Under the pieces are notes generated by a model, which saw only the letters and a list, made by a program, of their open reading frames with translations, was not told where the DNA came from and searched no databases. Below are positions 13,640 to 23,776 of a DNA stretch of 64,000 nt, in pieces. How positions within the stretch are numbered: position 1 is the stretch's first letter; each line of letters starts with the position of its first letter. The stretch is from Taenia hydatigena (Eukaryota; Platyhelminthes; Cestoda; Cyclophyllidea; Taeniidae): assembly GCA_036345935.2 (NCBI GenBank), contig JADWOT020001619.1, positions 17,001 to 81,000 of the forward strand, in the 5' to 3' direction. A program made the position numbers and the translations under genes.

Positions 13640-13877
13640 TAATTTATTTTGCGTCTGGTTATACTTTATATTATTATATTATTATTATATATAATATGTA
13701 TTGTGTAACTTCCAGCTGTAATACTCATGTTCTTTAAGTGTGCTTTGTAGGGCAGAGGCGGGAGGACGATTTTAGCCTAATCGTGGAGCACCGCGGCTGC
13801 TCTCCAGAGGTCGACTCACGCTCGTCTTAGGCTTTCCGACATAGTTATCGTACATTTTCCTTCAGCCTATAACAAAG
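13640..13877 (+). repeat. Gypsy-like element: AT-rich flank and leader/LTR-like segment
   Basis: An AT-rich tract (about 13655-13700) is followed by a segment that recurs at about 15475-15630. Shared blocks are ATGTTCTTTAA, GCTTTGTAGG, AGAGGCGGGAG and GCTCTCCAGAGG. The repeated sequence runs straight into the gag start in both places, so it covers an LTR or leader but its LTR boundary cannot be placed. No primer-binding site was recognised. Confidence 0.55.
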
Positions 13878-14510
13878 ATGTCCAGAAGCTGTCAGCCTTC
13901 GAATAGTAAGAGTGGAGGAAAGGAAGAGAAGAAAAGGGAAGAGGTTTCTACACAGGTGGAAGCGTTGGCGGACTTCTCGCAATTTAAAGAAGGAATGAAC
14001 TTTAGAGACTGGATGGAAACCGTGAGGTCCAATATCCACTTATATTTTCAACGGCAGAGAATCCCGCTCATCTTCCGTGCTGTTCCGCAAGAGCTTTTCT
14101 CTGTGGGGATAGATGGAGGGGTCTTATCTGACTCCGAAATTGACCGTTGCTGCGAGACGCTGAATCAACTTGTCATTGACCAGCAAGACCAGTCGCTGGC
14201 TGAGGATTTTTTTCGCCGCACTCAAAAGCCAGGCGAAAATGACAAGGACTATGCTGAAGCTCCGCAACTCCTAGCCAAACGGGCCTTCAGAGGTTGCCCA
14301 CCAAACAGGGTGAATAACAGGGTGGCCGTTCAATTTAGAGCCGGAGTCCGACCACCAACCATCGCGGCTAAGCTTCACGCTATGAGGACCAACGATCTCA
14401 GTCAGTTGGTGGAGGCAGCGACTGGGAACCGTCAAGAACTCCTCCTGACACAGTCGTCTCAGACGTCCAACTGCCAGACGAACCTCACACGTCCACGTTT
14501 TACTCTGTCG
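13878..14510 (+). CDS. gag: Gypsy-type retrotransposon gag fragment
   Basis: The structural (capsid) polyprotein of an LTR retrotransposon. The ATG at 13878 is the first after the leader and opens a frame that runs to 14645; I trust it to about 14510. A basic, Ser/Lys/Glu-rich N-terminus is followed by the capsid-like region typical of Gypsy Gag: FRDWMETVRSNI, then FFRRTQKPGENDKDYAE, LLAKRAFRGCP, and VAVQFRAGVRPPTI. This matches the family pattern of W-x-x-x, F-x-x-R-x-Q-x-P-G-E, L-A-x-R-A-F, and V-x-x-Q-F-x-x-G. No CCHC zinc knuckle is visible before the frame degenerates. The element lacks most of pol, so this copy cannot be autonomous. Confidence 0.8.
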
Positions 14511-14514
14511 CGCC

Positions 14515-14739
14515 ATGCTCCACGAGCGGGTGAGCCGTACTTTTCTTACCCTGCTTACCCCCTATGGTTCACTCCCATTTATACGAGTCTGTGGCAAGCT
14601 CGAAGAATATCCTTGCAGTTTTCTCCTTGGCTTAGGTGCAGCTAAGTTATTAGTGAATCTCCAAACTTTCCGAAATCTCCGTAGCAAGTTTCGCACTAGT
14701 TCTCTCTCTACGAAACTACTCTCATCGGAAGAATTATGA
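14515..14739 (+). pseudogene. Decayed retropepsin (pol protease) fragment
   Basis: This frame overlaps the end of the gag frame. It includes CGKLEEYPCSF followed by LLGLGAA, which lines up with the retropepsin pattern G-x-(I/V)-x-x-x-P-x-x-F-L-(I/V)-D-T-G-A. The catalytic Asp of DTGA is replaced by Gly (LGLGA), so it would be inactive. The position directly after gag fits Gypsy order (gag-PR-RT-RH-IN). Reverse transcriptase and RNase H are not visible in the about 260 bases before the integrase fragment, so they are deleted. Confidence 0.5.
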
Positions 14740-15002
14740 AGTAAGAAGAAGAGATGTCAATAATAGTCTTAATGGGGAAAGAAAAATTGACGGTGCAATT
14801 TGTCATGCGTCCATAATTGATGTGAAGTGTAATACTTGGCATTTACTTCCTTCGCAACGCCAAAGCGGTCTTGAGTTCTGCTAAAGGCACCTTTGCGACC
14901 CGGCACACGGAATCTCTAGTGCATTTTTCGAGTCTGTGGGCAACTACATTAACATCTTAGGTGGGCTTTATTCCCAGTTAACGCAGATCACCGAGTAAGG
15001 AA

Positions 15003-15380
15003 GCGGACACCGGCAATGCCCCGGATTACGTACTACGTCTAAAAGAAGGGATAAGAAAGGCGTTTCATCTTGCACGGCGACACCCTAAAATGTCTCCTAC
15101 TAGAGAAAAGAAATACTATGACAAACACGGTCGACTTAGCCTCTATCATGAAGGGGTCTTGTTCAAATACATAAGTCGATTCCCACGCCTGGAATACATT
15201 GCGAAATTCCACAAACCTTAAAGTAAAAAAAACCCGTCCATGTAGTAAAAGTTATCTCGTCCACGAACTACCTCGTCCGGAATGCACAACTCCGTATCCA
15301 GCCAATAACCGTCCATCATAATAGGGTCCGACCTTACGAATTTCCCTCTAGTCGGTTACGAGGATGATACCTACGTAGTT
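15003..15380 (+). pseudogene. Gypsy integrase C-terminal fragment
   Basis: One frame reads DYVLRLKEGIRKAFHLARRH followed by EKKYYDKHGR, matching the end of Gypsy integrase (Y-V-x-x-L-x-x-x-L-x-x-A-x-x-x-A-R followed by Q-K-x-Y-Y-D). After a frame change, downstream sequence reads VVKVISSTNYLVRNAQ and then HHNRVRPYE, the C-terminal SH3-like/GPY-type module that usually ends in H-x-x-R-x-K/R-P-Y. The frames are broken by a stop (TAA at about 15220) and an indel. The catalytic core (DDE) is missing. This confirms the Gypsy family and the + orientation. Confidence 0.7.
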
Positions 15381-15469
15381 GTAAAAGAAAGAAAGCCATC
15401 TGGCAGCATAATTAAAGCGAGGCAACGAGAGTAGCACCGAGATGGTGCTCAAAAGGCGAAAGGGCTGTG

Positions 15470-15700
15470 CAATACTTATGTTCTTTAAATATGCTTTGTA
15501 GGCCAGAGGCGGGAGAACATCTTAAACCTGATCCCAAAACATCGTGGCAGCTCTCCAGAGGCCGACACATCCCCGTTTTGAATTCTTCTACAGCATCGCT
15601 CTATACCTTTCCCCCTGACTTATAATAAAGATATCAAAGAATACTAAGACTTCTAATAGTAAGGGTGAGGAAGAACCTTTTGCAGTTACTGGAACACATT
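15470..15700 (+). repeat. Second copy of Gypsy leader and gag start
   Basis: This repeats the leader at 13.73-13.88 kb and continues past the gag ATG position (ATAAAGATATCAAAGAATACT..CTTCTAATAGTAAG here, versus ACAAAGATGTCCAGAAGCT..CTTCGAATAGTAAG upstream). The start codon is ATA here, followed by stops. Because it contains gag sequence it is not simply the 3' LTR of the upstream element. It is the head of a second element or a tandem LTR-internal junction. Confidence 0.6.
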
Positions 15701-15714
15701 GCTTGTTTGGAATG

Positions 15715-15888
15715 CCGGTTTCGGTCAGAGTTACGGAAGTGGCCATGTGGTTCTAGCTGCGTAAGCTGGCCTCCATGCCATGCCAGCAACTCATTTCCCT
15801 CTGCCTCTTGAGCATATGTTTACCTTAGTATTCCTGTAGCGTCTCGAGGCTCCCTCGAAGGCAAAAGAAGGCAGAATGCTAAAGTAGA

Positions 15889-15928
<40 letters not shown>

Positions 15929-16023
15929 CGGGCAGAGGGAAATAAGCTGCTGGCATGGCCCAGCGGCTAGCCTATGCAGCTAGGGTAAGGTAGCCACCCC
16001 TCTGACCCTGACCGAAAACCGGT
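15715..16023. mobile_element. Foldback / MITE-like element with about 93-bp inverted ends
   Basis: The left arm 15715-15807 and right arm 15931-16023 are inverted copies, roughly 75% alike by eye. The outer ends read CCGGTTTCGGTCAG and, in reverse complement, ACCGGTTTTCGGTCAG. The inner ends are the same 14 bases, TTTCCCTCTGCC plus flank. The core holds TCGAGGCTCCCTCGAAGGC, GAAGGCAGAAT and an AT microsatellite. There is no ORF, so it would depend on an enzyme supplied elsewhere. No clean target-site duplication could be identified. Confidence 0.6.
15893..15924. repeat. (AT)n microsatellite in the foldback core
   Basis: About 16 AT units. The second copy of the element has a shorter run at about 16731-16741, so the tract length varies between copies. 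Confidence 0.9.
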
Positions 16024-16621
16024 AGTACAAACAAACAAAGTAATACAATTCCGCCTTCTTTGGCATTCAAGGGACACTTAAATTCAGTTTGGTTGATGAT
16101 GATTTTGTACTTCCTGTGATTGTGTTCTGCCTGCTGAACACCATAATTGCAACGATTTTTAGGTAAATTACCTACAACATACTTTGTTCGTGATTTAGTG
16201 CAACACTAATTTATTTCCATAGTTTTTGCATGACTTTTTAGTGGATCCTGGTACACAGGCAAGCGACCTGCACACCCTCCGCAAAGCCGCCACACTATTG
16301 ACGATTTTCAAGAACAAATATGAAAAAGGAAAGAGTAAAGTTGTTAATGTAATTTGTATCAAATAGGGGTACACTAGTAGAATATTTGAAAAATTTGCGC
16401 AATTGAATGTTCAAAAAATTAGTAAGTTTGTCACATAACAGCAAGAGTTAGGCAAAGTAATTAAACATATAATCCAAAGCGCATGGTTAAGCTTACATGG
16501 GAAACGTAAGAGATCCTGAAAGCGCATAAACACTGGGAGTTGAAATGGAGCGTCTCGAAATCGTTTTGAAGGCGAGAATGCAAAAAATACCGGGGCAGAA
16601 GATGTAATCAATAGACAGAAA

Positions 16622-16831
16622 AATGGAGCTGCCAGCATGACCCGGAGGCCAGTTCAAGTAACTAGGGCAATACGGCCTGTAGCGTTCCGAGGCTTCCTCG
16701 AAGGCAAAAGAAGGCAGAATACTAGGGTGGAATATATATATTCAACGGGCAGAGTAAAATAAGCCGCTGGTATGACCCAGCGGCCAGCTTACGCAACTAA
16801 GGCAAGATGGCCACCCCTGTGACCCTGCACG
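16622..16831. mobile_element. Second, rearranged copy of the foldback element
   Basis: Shares GTAGCG..CCGAGGCTTCCTCGAAGGCAAAAGAAGG, a short AT run and the right arm with ATTCAACGGGCAGAG and ACCCAGCGGCCAGCTTACGCAACTAAGGCAAG. The left flank carries the same arm sequence in direct rather than inverted orientation (CTGCCAGCATGACCCGGAGGCCAG..CTAGGGCAA). This copy is therefore direct-repeat-like and not a hairpin. Confidence 0.55.
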
Positions 16832-19800
16832 GCCGCCTCTGTGTGACATAAACCAAAACAGGTGGTCATGACAGACAGAGCACCACAATGCCACACATTA
16901 CGACGCAATAATGGAACCCTCGGATTGTGTTGGTGGTCATTCGAGAGGCCAAGTAACGCAATGTTAAGCACTGGGCAGAGCATTAAAATATTGCAGGGGG
17001 TAAATGGCACTATAATGAAGCCCTGTTGGACAGGGTTCCAGGCAGTGGGTGTATGAAATGAACAAAAGGCTCAAAAGTACTTTGCCTTGTTAAATTAAAT
17101 ATCGTGCGTATCGTTCATGCAATACTTAGTTCAATCTCGTAAACTAATTTGGCTACGTATCTCAACAAGTAATTTTGATGGATTTTGAGTGTTGATATCA
17201 TCGCAAAGTCGTTACTTATGTAGTGAAGTTTAAGAAGTTGGTGAAGCCCTGCTTCTTGCTGTGAGTTATTTTGTGCTCCATTACTTTCAAGATCAATGAC
17301 ATGAAAATGTATGCATGTATGCATGTCTACTCAAACTACCATCAGCACAACCCCCACTACAAGAATGCAAGGATTCAAGTTACGAACAGCATGTGCTCCA
17401 AACAACACAGTCCTAAGAGTGGTAGCTAGTAGTGTGCATGCTCCGTTAGTGTGCCAACAAAAAGGATTCAGGATGAGGAGAAGGAGGACGGTTGTTATTG
17501 CAACTCCCTTATCCCATGCTAGGCCTGCCTGCTAACAGTTTCTTCGACTGGAATGCTATTGCTACTGAATTAACGCTCAGTAGGAGTTGACGTCAGGGTG
17601 AATATTTGATCGCACATTAGCTAGGGTAGTAGAGTTTGCAGACAGACCGAGATCACAAAAAGAGATCGAGGATGAGGAAGAGGGGTAGAAAGGCATCCAT
17701 CTGCATTCATGTTGTCTACAAAATCACCCTGTCACATAATCAACAAGGTGACAGTGTTTTCCCATATGAAAACATTATAAAAACGCGGTCATTGACGAGT
17801 TGTGAGCGATGCAGGGAAGGAAGGTAGTAAAGAAGAAGATCCGCCTGCCAGACGATGAAAGTGCTGCGTACTGATATACCCTATTTACAGGACCCCAAAA
17901 GCAGTGTGACCGCTCACACTAGTCAATCGAACTACACACCAAGGACTGCCGTCACACAACACAATGAAACATCCCTTTTTATGTGCTCTATATACTCGCA
18001 GACGGCCATCATCACCATCACCGCGACCACCGAAAGCACCAACAGCACCCCCCCACCCGCCTGCTCACACTCTTGCAAAACCCAATGAACACACACTCAC
18101 ACTCACCGGAGAAGTCGATTAGCGTACATTTAAGAAGTGAAGCTATTGCAGCATATGCAAAACAGAGAAATGCGTCACAGGACAAACACTTTTAAAGCAG
18201 GCTAATTTCCCAATGGACGTGATCTCGCGTTCACGCCTTCTATGGCAAGGAAACACATTCACTCACTTGGTGAAGTAGGGCTCCAACAACAGCAGCAATA
18301 ACCAGATCCGCATTTGAGTGCCATGATGGTTGAACTGCAGCAGCAGCATTTTATATATCATCAACACGAGCTTTTTTAATCCACCCCAAATGGGTTTCCT
18401 GAGTGAAATGTCATGTAGATCAGACGCATCCCCAAACTTCTCTCTGATTCATTTACACAACAATGAACCATTTAAACCAACTAATGCGTCAGTGCTCCTG
18501 CAGAATGAGGCTGTGAAAAGGAAGTGAAGAATTTAAAGGTATTTGGAGAAGAGTCCTGAGCGCATGTTGCATGCCATTATGCCACACGTCCACAGTTGGG
18601 TCACGACTAATCAATCAGTCCGGTGAAGGTTGTCATTTACTTCCATTTCTCTAAGGCTCAGTTGCCCTAAGTATTAGGAATCAGCACTAGGTAGGCGATC
18701 CTACGGTGACACGTAAGATGGACGAGAAGTAGGTGAAAAGTTAAAACAAGGGCAACTAAAGCAAAACACTTCTCTAGAGCTGCGTCTTTTCCTCGTTGGG
18801 GAACATATGCAACTGACTTGATGATTACTTGAAGGCGTAGACTATTTGGAACGGGTTCCGCATGCAATTTGTTCTCATAACTATCCATGCATAAACTGTT
18901 GGAGAAGTGAGAGAGCTATTTTTAGAATGAGAATGGGCGAGATGATACACTTGAAGAAATGGATCACGTAGAAAACTCCAAGTTCACTCCAATGTCTTTA
19001 TTCTTTTGGCCGAGTGACCCCACCATGCTGCTTGCTTTCACAAAAGGCAGAGGAACAAAGGAACAAGAAAATAAACGCTCGAATCAATGGGAAATACAAA
19101 CCATCAACCTGACGGTGGGGCATCTCAGACACCAACCGATGACAAGGGTGCTTGAGGGTGTGTGGGTGCAAAGGCACATTTATCAGATTCACTTCTTCAA
19201 ACTTGTTCTCCTAGTCAACCAAATCAACAGTTCTATCCTAAGTTAAGTGAGGTTGCTCGTTTGATGGATGGTTGATGTCCTATTTGATTTCAGCTCCACA
19301 ATTCACTTGAATTGCCTCACTTTCCCACCACCAACTCACTTCACCGTAATCAATCACTTTCTTCCTTTCATGGCTTCTCTACTTCCTTTCTTTTTTAGAT
19401 TAAAGTAATACACCGTGGTAGGAAGAGAGGAGAGCCACAACGTCCCAAGGGCATCCATCACCGTGGGCGACTGTGGATCAGCAAAGCCAAAGAGGGACGA
19501 ACTTGGCAACGTGGCGCATCAAACTGGCGAAAACTCTCACAGCAGGTGGAGGCAATTTGTGTTCATTGTCGGTAGGATTTTATATTATCTGCGCGGGCAC
19601 AAAACAAACAGATAAGTCGAATAGGGTGCTGCAGTTTAAGTGGAAGTACATGTTCGCCATACAAAACGATAAATTAGCATATTTTATGTGCCTTTTTTTT
19701 AATTTTTTCCGAGTCGTACTTAACGAATTATGATGGCAGGTGGTAGGGCATGCATAAAAGTGGGAGAGGTTGCACACCGACACTTATCAAAGTTAAGGCA

Positions 19801-19960
19801 GGATGCGGTTCCTCAAACCTCTCATCCCTAGATGTGACAACACTTACCAGTGCCTACTGCTGCAATGTCCGCTCTTTGCACACACTGTTGGGTTGCAGCC
19901 GATGATATCAATGTTTCCGTAACGAAGGTGTAAACCTATCTGGTGCAGGTCAAGTGGACA
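16832..19960. other. Non-coding stretch with diverged dispersed repeats
   Basis: No domain-bearing ORF. Positions 18140-18240 resemble 32400-32510 (and its mirror), sharing GGACAAACA, TTTTAAA/TCTAAA, CCAATGG and GATCTCG. CAN-rich runs occur near 18040-18110 and 18290-18350. The pieces look like decayed copies of sequence also present in the palindrome arms. Confidence 0.45.
19250..19515 (+). repeat. Dispersed repeat with pyrimidine tract, copy 2
   Basis: Sister of 7.95-8.23 kb. The pyrimidine tract ends TTTTTTAG, then ATTAAAGTAATACACCGTGGTAGGAAGAGAG. The frame open in the sister copy is stopped two codons after the putative acceptor. Confidence 0.45.
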
Positions 19961-19974
19961 CTCGCCTGTTGGAT

Positions 19975-21320
19975 GGATGTAGCTGAGAATCGTTAAAAAA
20001 ATAAGCCGCAGATGATCTATCATTCATTGTTTGAGGGTCTTTACGTTACGGCAATGGTCTACTGACACACGCGTGTGAGAACGCTTTTTGAACACTAAAG
20101 CGAGAGAGCTCCTTTGGGAAGAATGTGAGAGAGAAAGGAGAAAGATGTGAATGGGACGGTAGTCTTATTTTCTCATCCAAAATTTGCAGCAGAAATTAGT
20201 TCATTTTGGGCGCTTCCATGTGACCAATTAGCATCAAGTCAGATGAAGGTCATTTAGAATGGTCACCGGCTAGTGTTTTAGCACAATTAGGGCACACAGC
20301 CGATTTTCCTGCAGTTAATGTCTTCTGAGTCGGTCTATTGCCTCTTGAAAGAGGTTTTGTACTTGCACACTAAATATCCCTCTAGGAATGAACGACTATG
20401 ATGAGGTGCGATACGATGAGCTAAACTGGGCTGAGAGGTTGGAAAGAGACGTCGAGAGAGGCTATTGACAGGCTGGTGTGTCACAATCGAACTACAAGCT
20501 GCAGAGATTAAAAAGCCCTCAAAATTGAATTGCTTAAGGACACAAATTACGGCGATGCCTCGCGACGCTTTGTTAAAGATGTTTGCCCCATAAAGAGTTG
20601 TTTCTAGACTCTCGCACAGTACTGGCCTTGGACCAGATTAGAGATGACATCTATTTGTGATCTCTGTGCATTCGAGGCTTCTATGTATTTTAATAGGTAA
20701 GCCTAGGCATTCAAGAAGATGGGCTTAGAGACTGAAAGCATGCGGTTCACTTTTATGCTGCTCATGTGCTTTAGCTTTCTAAGATGCACTAAGTATTTGA
20801 ACCTTCTATCAGATACACTTCATTTGCTCCTGTTTGTCATTGCTCGTCGTCCCCACCACGTTTTATAAGCAAATCAGAGCCATTATTTCCACGTCAAGTT
20901 TGCTAGTCTGCTTCATATTAGGCTCGTTTAACTCTTCTGACGTGCAAAATCAATAGCTGTTTGTAGCACAATCTTTTAAAGCAAATTCGTCAAATCTGAA
21001 TATGTAATCAGGTCCTTTTAGCAACCTAGCATTTACCGCACACGCCAATGAGACGCAACCAGTGTATCCGGGCTTACAACACGCCTCTTTGACACTCATC
21101 TTACAGTCGCAGCTACTAAGTCATGTATCATCTGAGCAATCATATTGAACGGATCTGGCGGACTAATAATGCCAATCTAGGTCTGGCGGAATGAACGAAT
21201 TCAATCACCTTGGCCGCTCAATCAAAACTCGGGATCCAAAATAAACATGCTGTAACCTATGCCGACCTAGTGAAAGGGAAGGGCATCGGCGTTTTGCGCT
21301 TAGTTTACTTGAACTTTAAG
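19975..21320 (+). repeat. Tandem duplication, copy 1
   Basis: Aligns in order with 21.72-22.94 kb. Shared blocks are GCAGAT.ATC.ATCATTCATT, ATCGGCTAGTGTT/ACCGGCTAGTGTT, ATGAACG..ATGA.GAGGTGCG, GACGTCGAGA, AGCAACCT.GCATTTACCG and CAAAATAAACATG. A 24-codon acidic ORF (ATG at 20389) is open here but stopped in the second copy, so I do not call it a gene. Confidence 0.65.
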
Positions 21321-21714
21321 TGCAGCAATGTGCTTATTGTAGATTCGAACCAATGCAAGGAAACGAAATTTTGCATAATACACGGTGACGAGTGTCTAGA
21401 CAACGGAGGATAAGCGCAAAATATGGATTACGAAAACTTCAGCAGGTGCAGTTGCACTTACTCTTCCTTCACCGAATTTTGAAATCGGTTTTAGGACCGC
21501 AGAGCAAAACAACTAAAGGGGATCAGAGCTGCTGTGCGTGGATGTTAATCCAGAGCGAATGAGTGCCCCTTAATACGTGCATGGATTAGAGGCTTCAAGT
21601 AAGGTATGAGGAGATCCCACTGGTAATGAATAAAATGAAAAATCTTGAATACGAAGGTGTAAGCTTGCCTGGATCAAATCAAGCTCTCACTCCGTTCGCT
21701 AGTTGGGCAGGTGT

Positions 21715-22940
21715 AGGGGGCCATGGAGAAATAGGCGGCAGATAATCCATCATTCATTACTTAGGCAACATTTTCGTTTTGAAGACATTCTGCTTTTGTC
21801 TGGGCAGTGGATCACTTTTAAAACAGCAATGGAAGGAAGCTTTTCCGGAGAACGAAATGATGGAAGCATGAAAAGGATGGTGGGCTCATTTTTGCAGATT
21901 CGAAATTGTATCAAAAATTGTTCTGTTTTGGCTTTTGTACGCAATCAACCAGTGTCTGCTAAGATAGAGGCCAGTCGAAGACTCATCGGCTAGTGTTCCT
22001 AAACAATAGAGGCATGCGGTCGAATCTCTTCAGTCAATGTCTTTTGCGTAGTGACATTACTCCATGGAAGGGGTTGTTACAAGAACACACGTGACGTCCT
22101 TCCAAAAAATGAACGGCCATGACGAGGTGCGCTGAAATGAGCTAAACTAAGCAGGGAAAGGTAAGATAAAGACGTCGAGAAAAGCTGTCGGCAAGCTTGT
22201 GTAACAATGCTCAAGACTAAACTGCGGGGATTAAAATACCTCACAGCTGAATCGACACAGGACACGAACAAATGGTATCTGATAGTTATATTTGTCGCTT
22301 TATGCACTCGAGGATTCTGTGCGCCTCATTAGGGAAAGCCTGAGCTCCTGATGGGCTGTGAGCATAAGAATCACTGCCAAACTTTCCACTTAGCCAAAAT
22401 TTGTTGAAAAGCACAAATTATTTAAAGTTCCACTCTTTCTTTTTGTCGATACGCCTCCTTTCCTTCCTCTTTTATGCATAATTTAGAGCTATTATGCTGA
22501 CGTCAATGCTACCGGTCTGTTTTACTTTATGCTCTTATTTAACACAAAGTTTAAAGAGCAAATTTGGCGAGTCTGAATGTATGCTGGCTGTTGCCAAAGC
22601 ATTCTAGCAACCTGGCATGTACCGCCTACCACTGGCGTAACACATCTAGGTTTTCCAGGATTGTAGCAGGTCTTAGCCAGCAAAACATAAAATGTCCATA
22701 TATCCGTCTCTTCCGCAAATGAACACACCTCACATGGTCACAGCTACTCGGTCATGTGACATCTGGACATTCCTGTTCAACAAATGTGGTGGCCTGACGT
22801 TGCTGATCCACCTCTTGTGACCTCGATGCATTAGAATACCCAGACCGTGAAATCACAACTTGGAATTCAAAATAAACATGACGTAACCCTGTGCTGGTCT
22901 TATAAGTGAGGAGGAGATGGACGTAACTGATTCGGCAAGA
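21715..22940 (+). repeat. Tandem duplication, copy 2
   Basis: Second unit, offset about 1.6-1.7 kb from the first. Its distal part (from about 22.49 kb) is also the outer edge of the palindrome, with an inverted counterpart near 53.9-54.37 kb. The tandem duplication and the palindrome therefore overlap. Confidence 0.65.
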
Positions 22941-23454
22941 AGATAAATTGAATGAATGTGTCGGGTGGTCCTACATGAGTTGCACCGAAAGTTACGTGCT
23001 TTGCCGAATACTCGCCTGATGTGGTGCAAATGAAACCACCAATACGTTCTCTTGTAATCTGCAATAAGCGCTGCTCTTTCCTTTAAAAACAGAATGCCGG
23101 CGGACGTTAAATGAAGTAACTGCTGCTGACACCCAACACACAATTTGCCCATCCTTTTACGTATGGGACACCAAATGTGTTAAGACACACCATCCATACT
23201 GCTGCTTAGACAAGAAAATGGTAGCACATTTGACACATTTTGGTAAGTTTCCGATTCCAACTAATGAAGTAAATTCGACGACGGCAAAGGGGTACAAGAT
23301 GCACAAGCAGACTGTGATTGCGGGCTGTCGGGCAGGTCATAACCCGCCTCTGAATTGCATCAAAGGAATCACGGTATCCCCTTTTCCAGCCAGGATACCT
23401 GTTGACGCAGTTAGCAGGACTCCAAACTGACTCCAGCACAATAAAATGAACCAA
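22853..23454 (-). pseudogene. Unidentified conserved segment, left copy
   Basis: Two minus-strand frames resemble plus-strand frames in the right arm (53416-53950). The upstream part has VNRYPGWKRGYRDSFDAIQ, matching the right copy with substitutions. A one-base indel after LVHL breaks the frame here but not on the right. The downstream part shares IADYKRTYWW. A CAG just before the YPGWK block resembles a splice acceptor in both copies. It lies head-to-head with the kinase pseudogene. I do not recognise the protein; it is probably a decayed exon pair. Confidence 0.4.
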
Positions 23455-23776
23455 TCATTAATCCTGGCTTAAATACCTCTTTAGAGCTCTTAAAGCTATG
23501 GCTAAGTTAGGGTTGCAAAGAATTGATGCTTGACGTCCACTTGCTGTCCATTTTAAAGTGGTGGACTAATAAGACATGGGCAGTGATGAACAACTCGTTA
23601 CCATTCCTACGGTACCAACATTGTTGGCGCACCATCGTGGATAAAAATCAAACGTGACCACTGAATAGAAAGCTCAGTCGAATCAGATTGGCTTACTCTA
23701 GATGTGCAATTAGCAGTTGTGCAGCCTTTGAGGTCAGTCCATCGAAAGACGAGTCAGCATGGCGTAGATAAAAGGC

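Larger units (their letters stand above)
8231..13720. other. Long stretch without a recognised gene
   Basis: Only short unrelated ORFs. Two small structures are visible: a local duplication (9059-9153 resembling 9188-9287, both with TTTGCTAC followed by AATTA[A]GG.TGAAG) and a hairpin at 12188-12219. Nothing else is supported. Confidence 0.5.

Noticed and set aside
20389..20463. 24-codon acidic ORF (MNDYDEVRYDELNW..)
   Set aside because: Stopped after seven codons in the neighbouring tandem copy, so unlikely to be translated.
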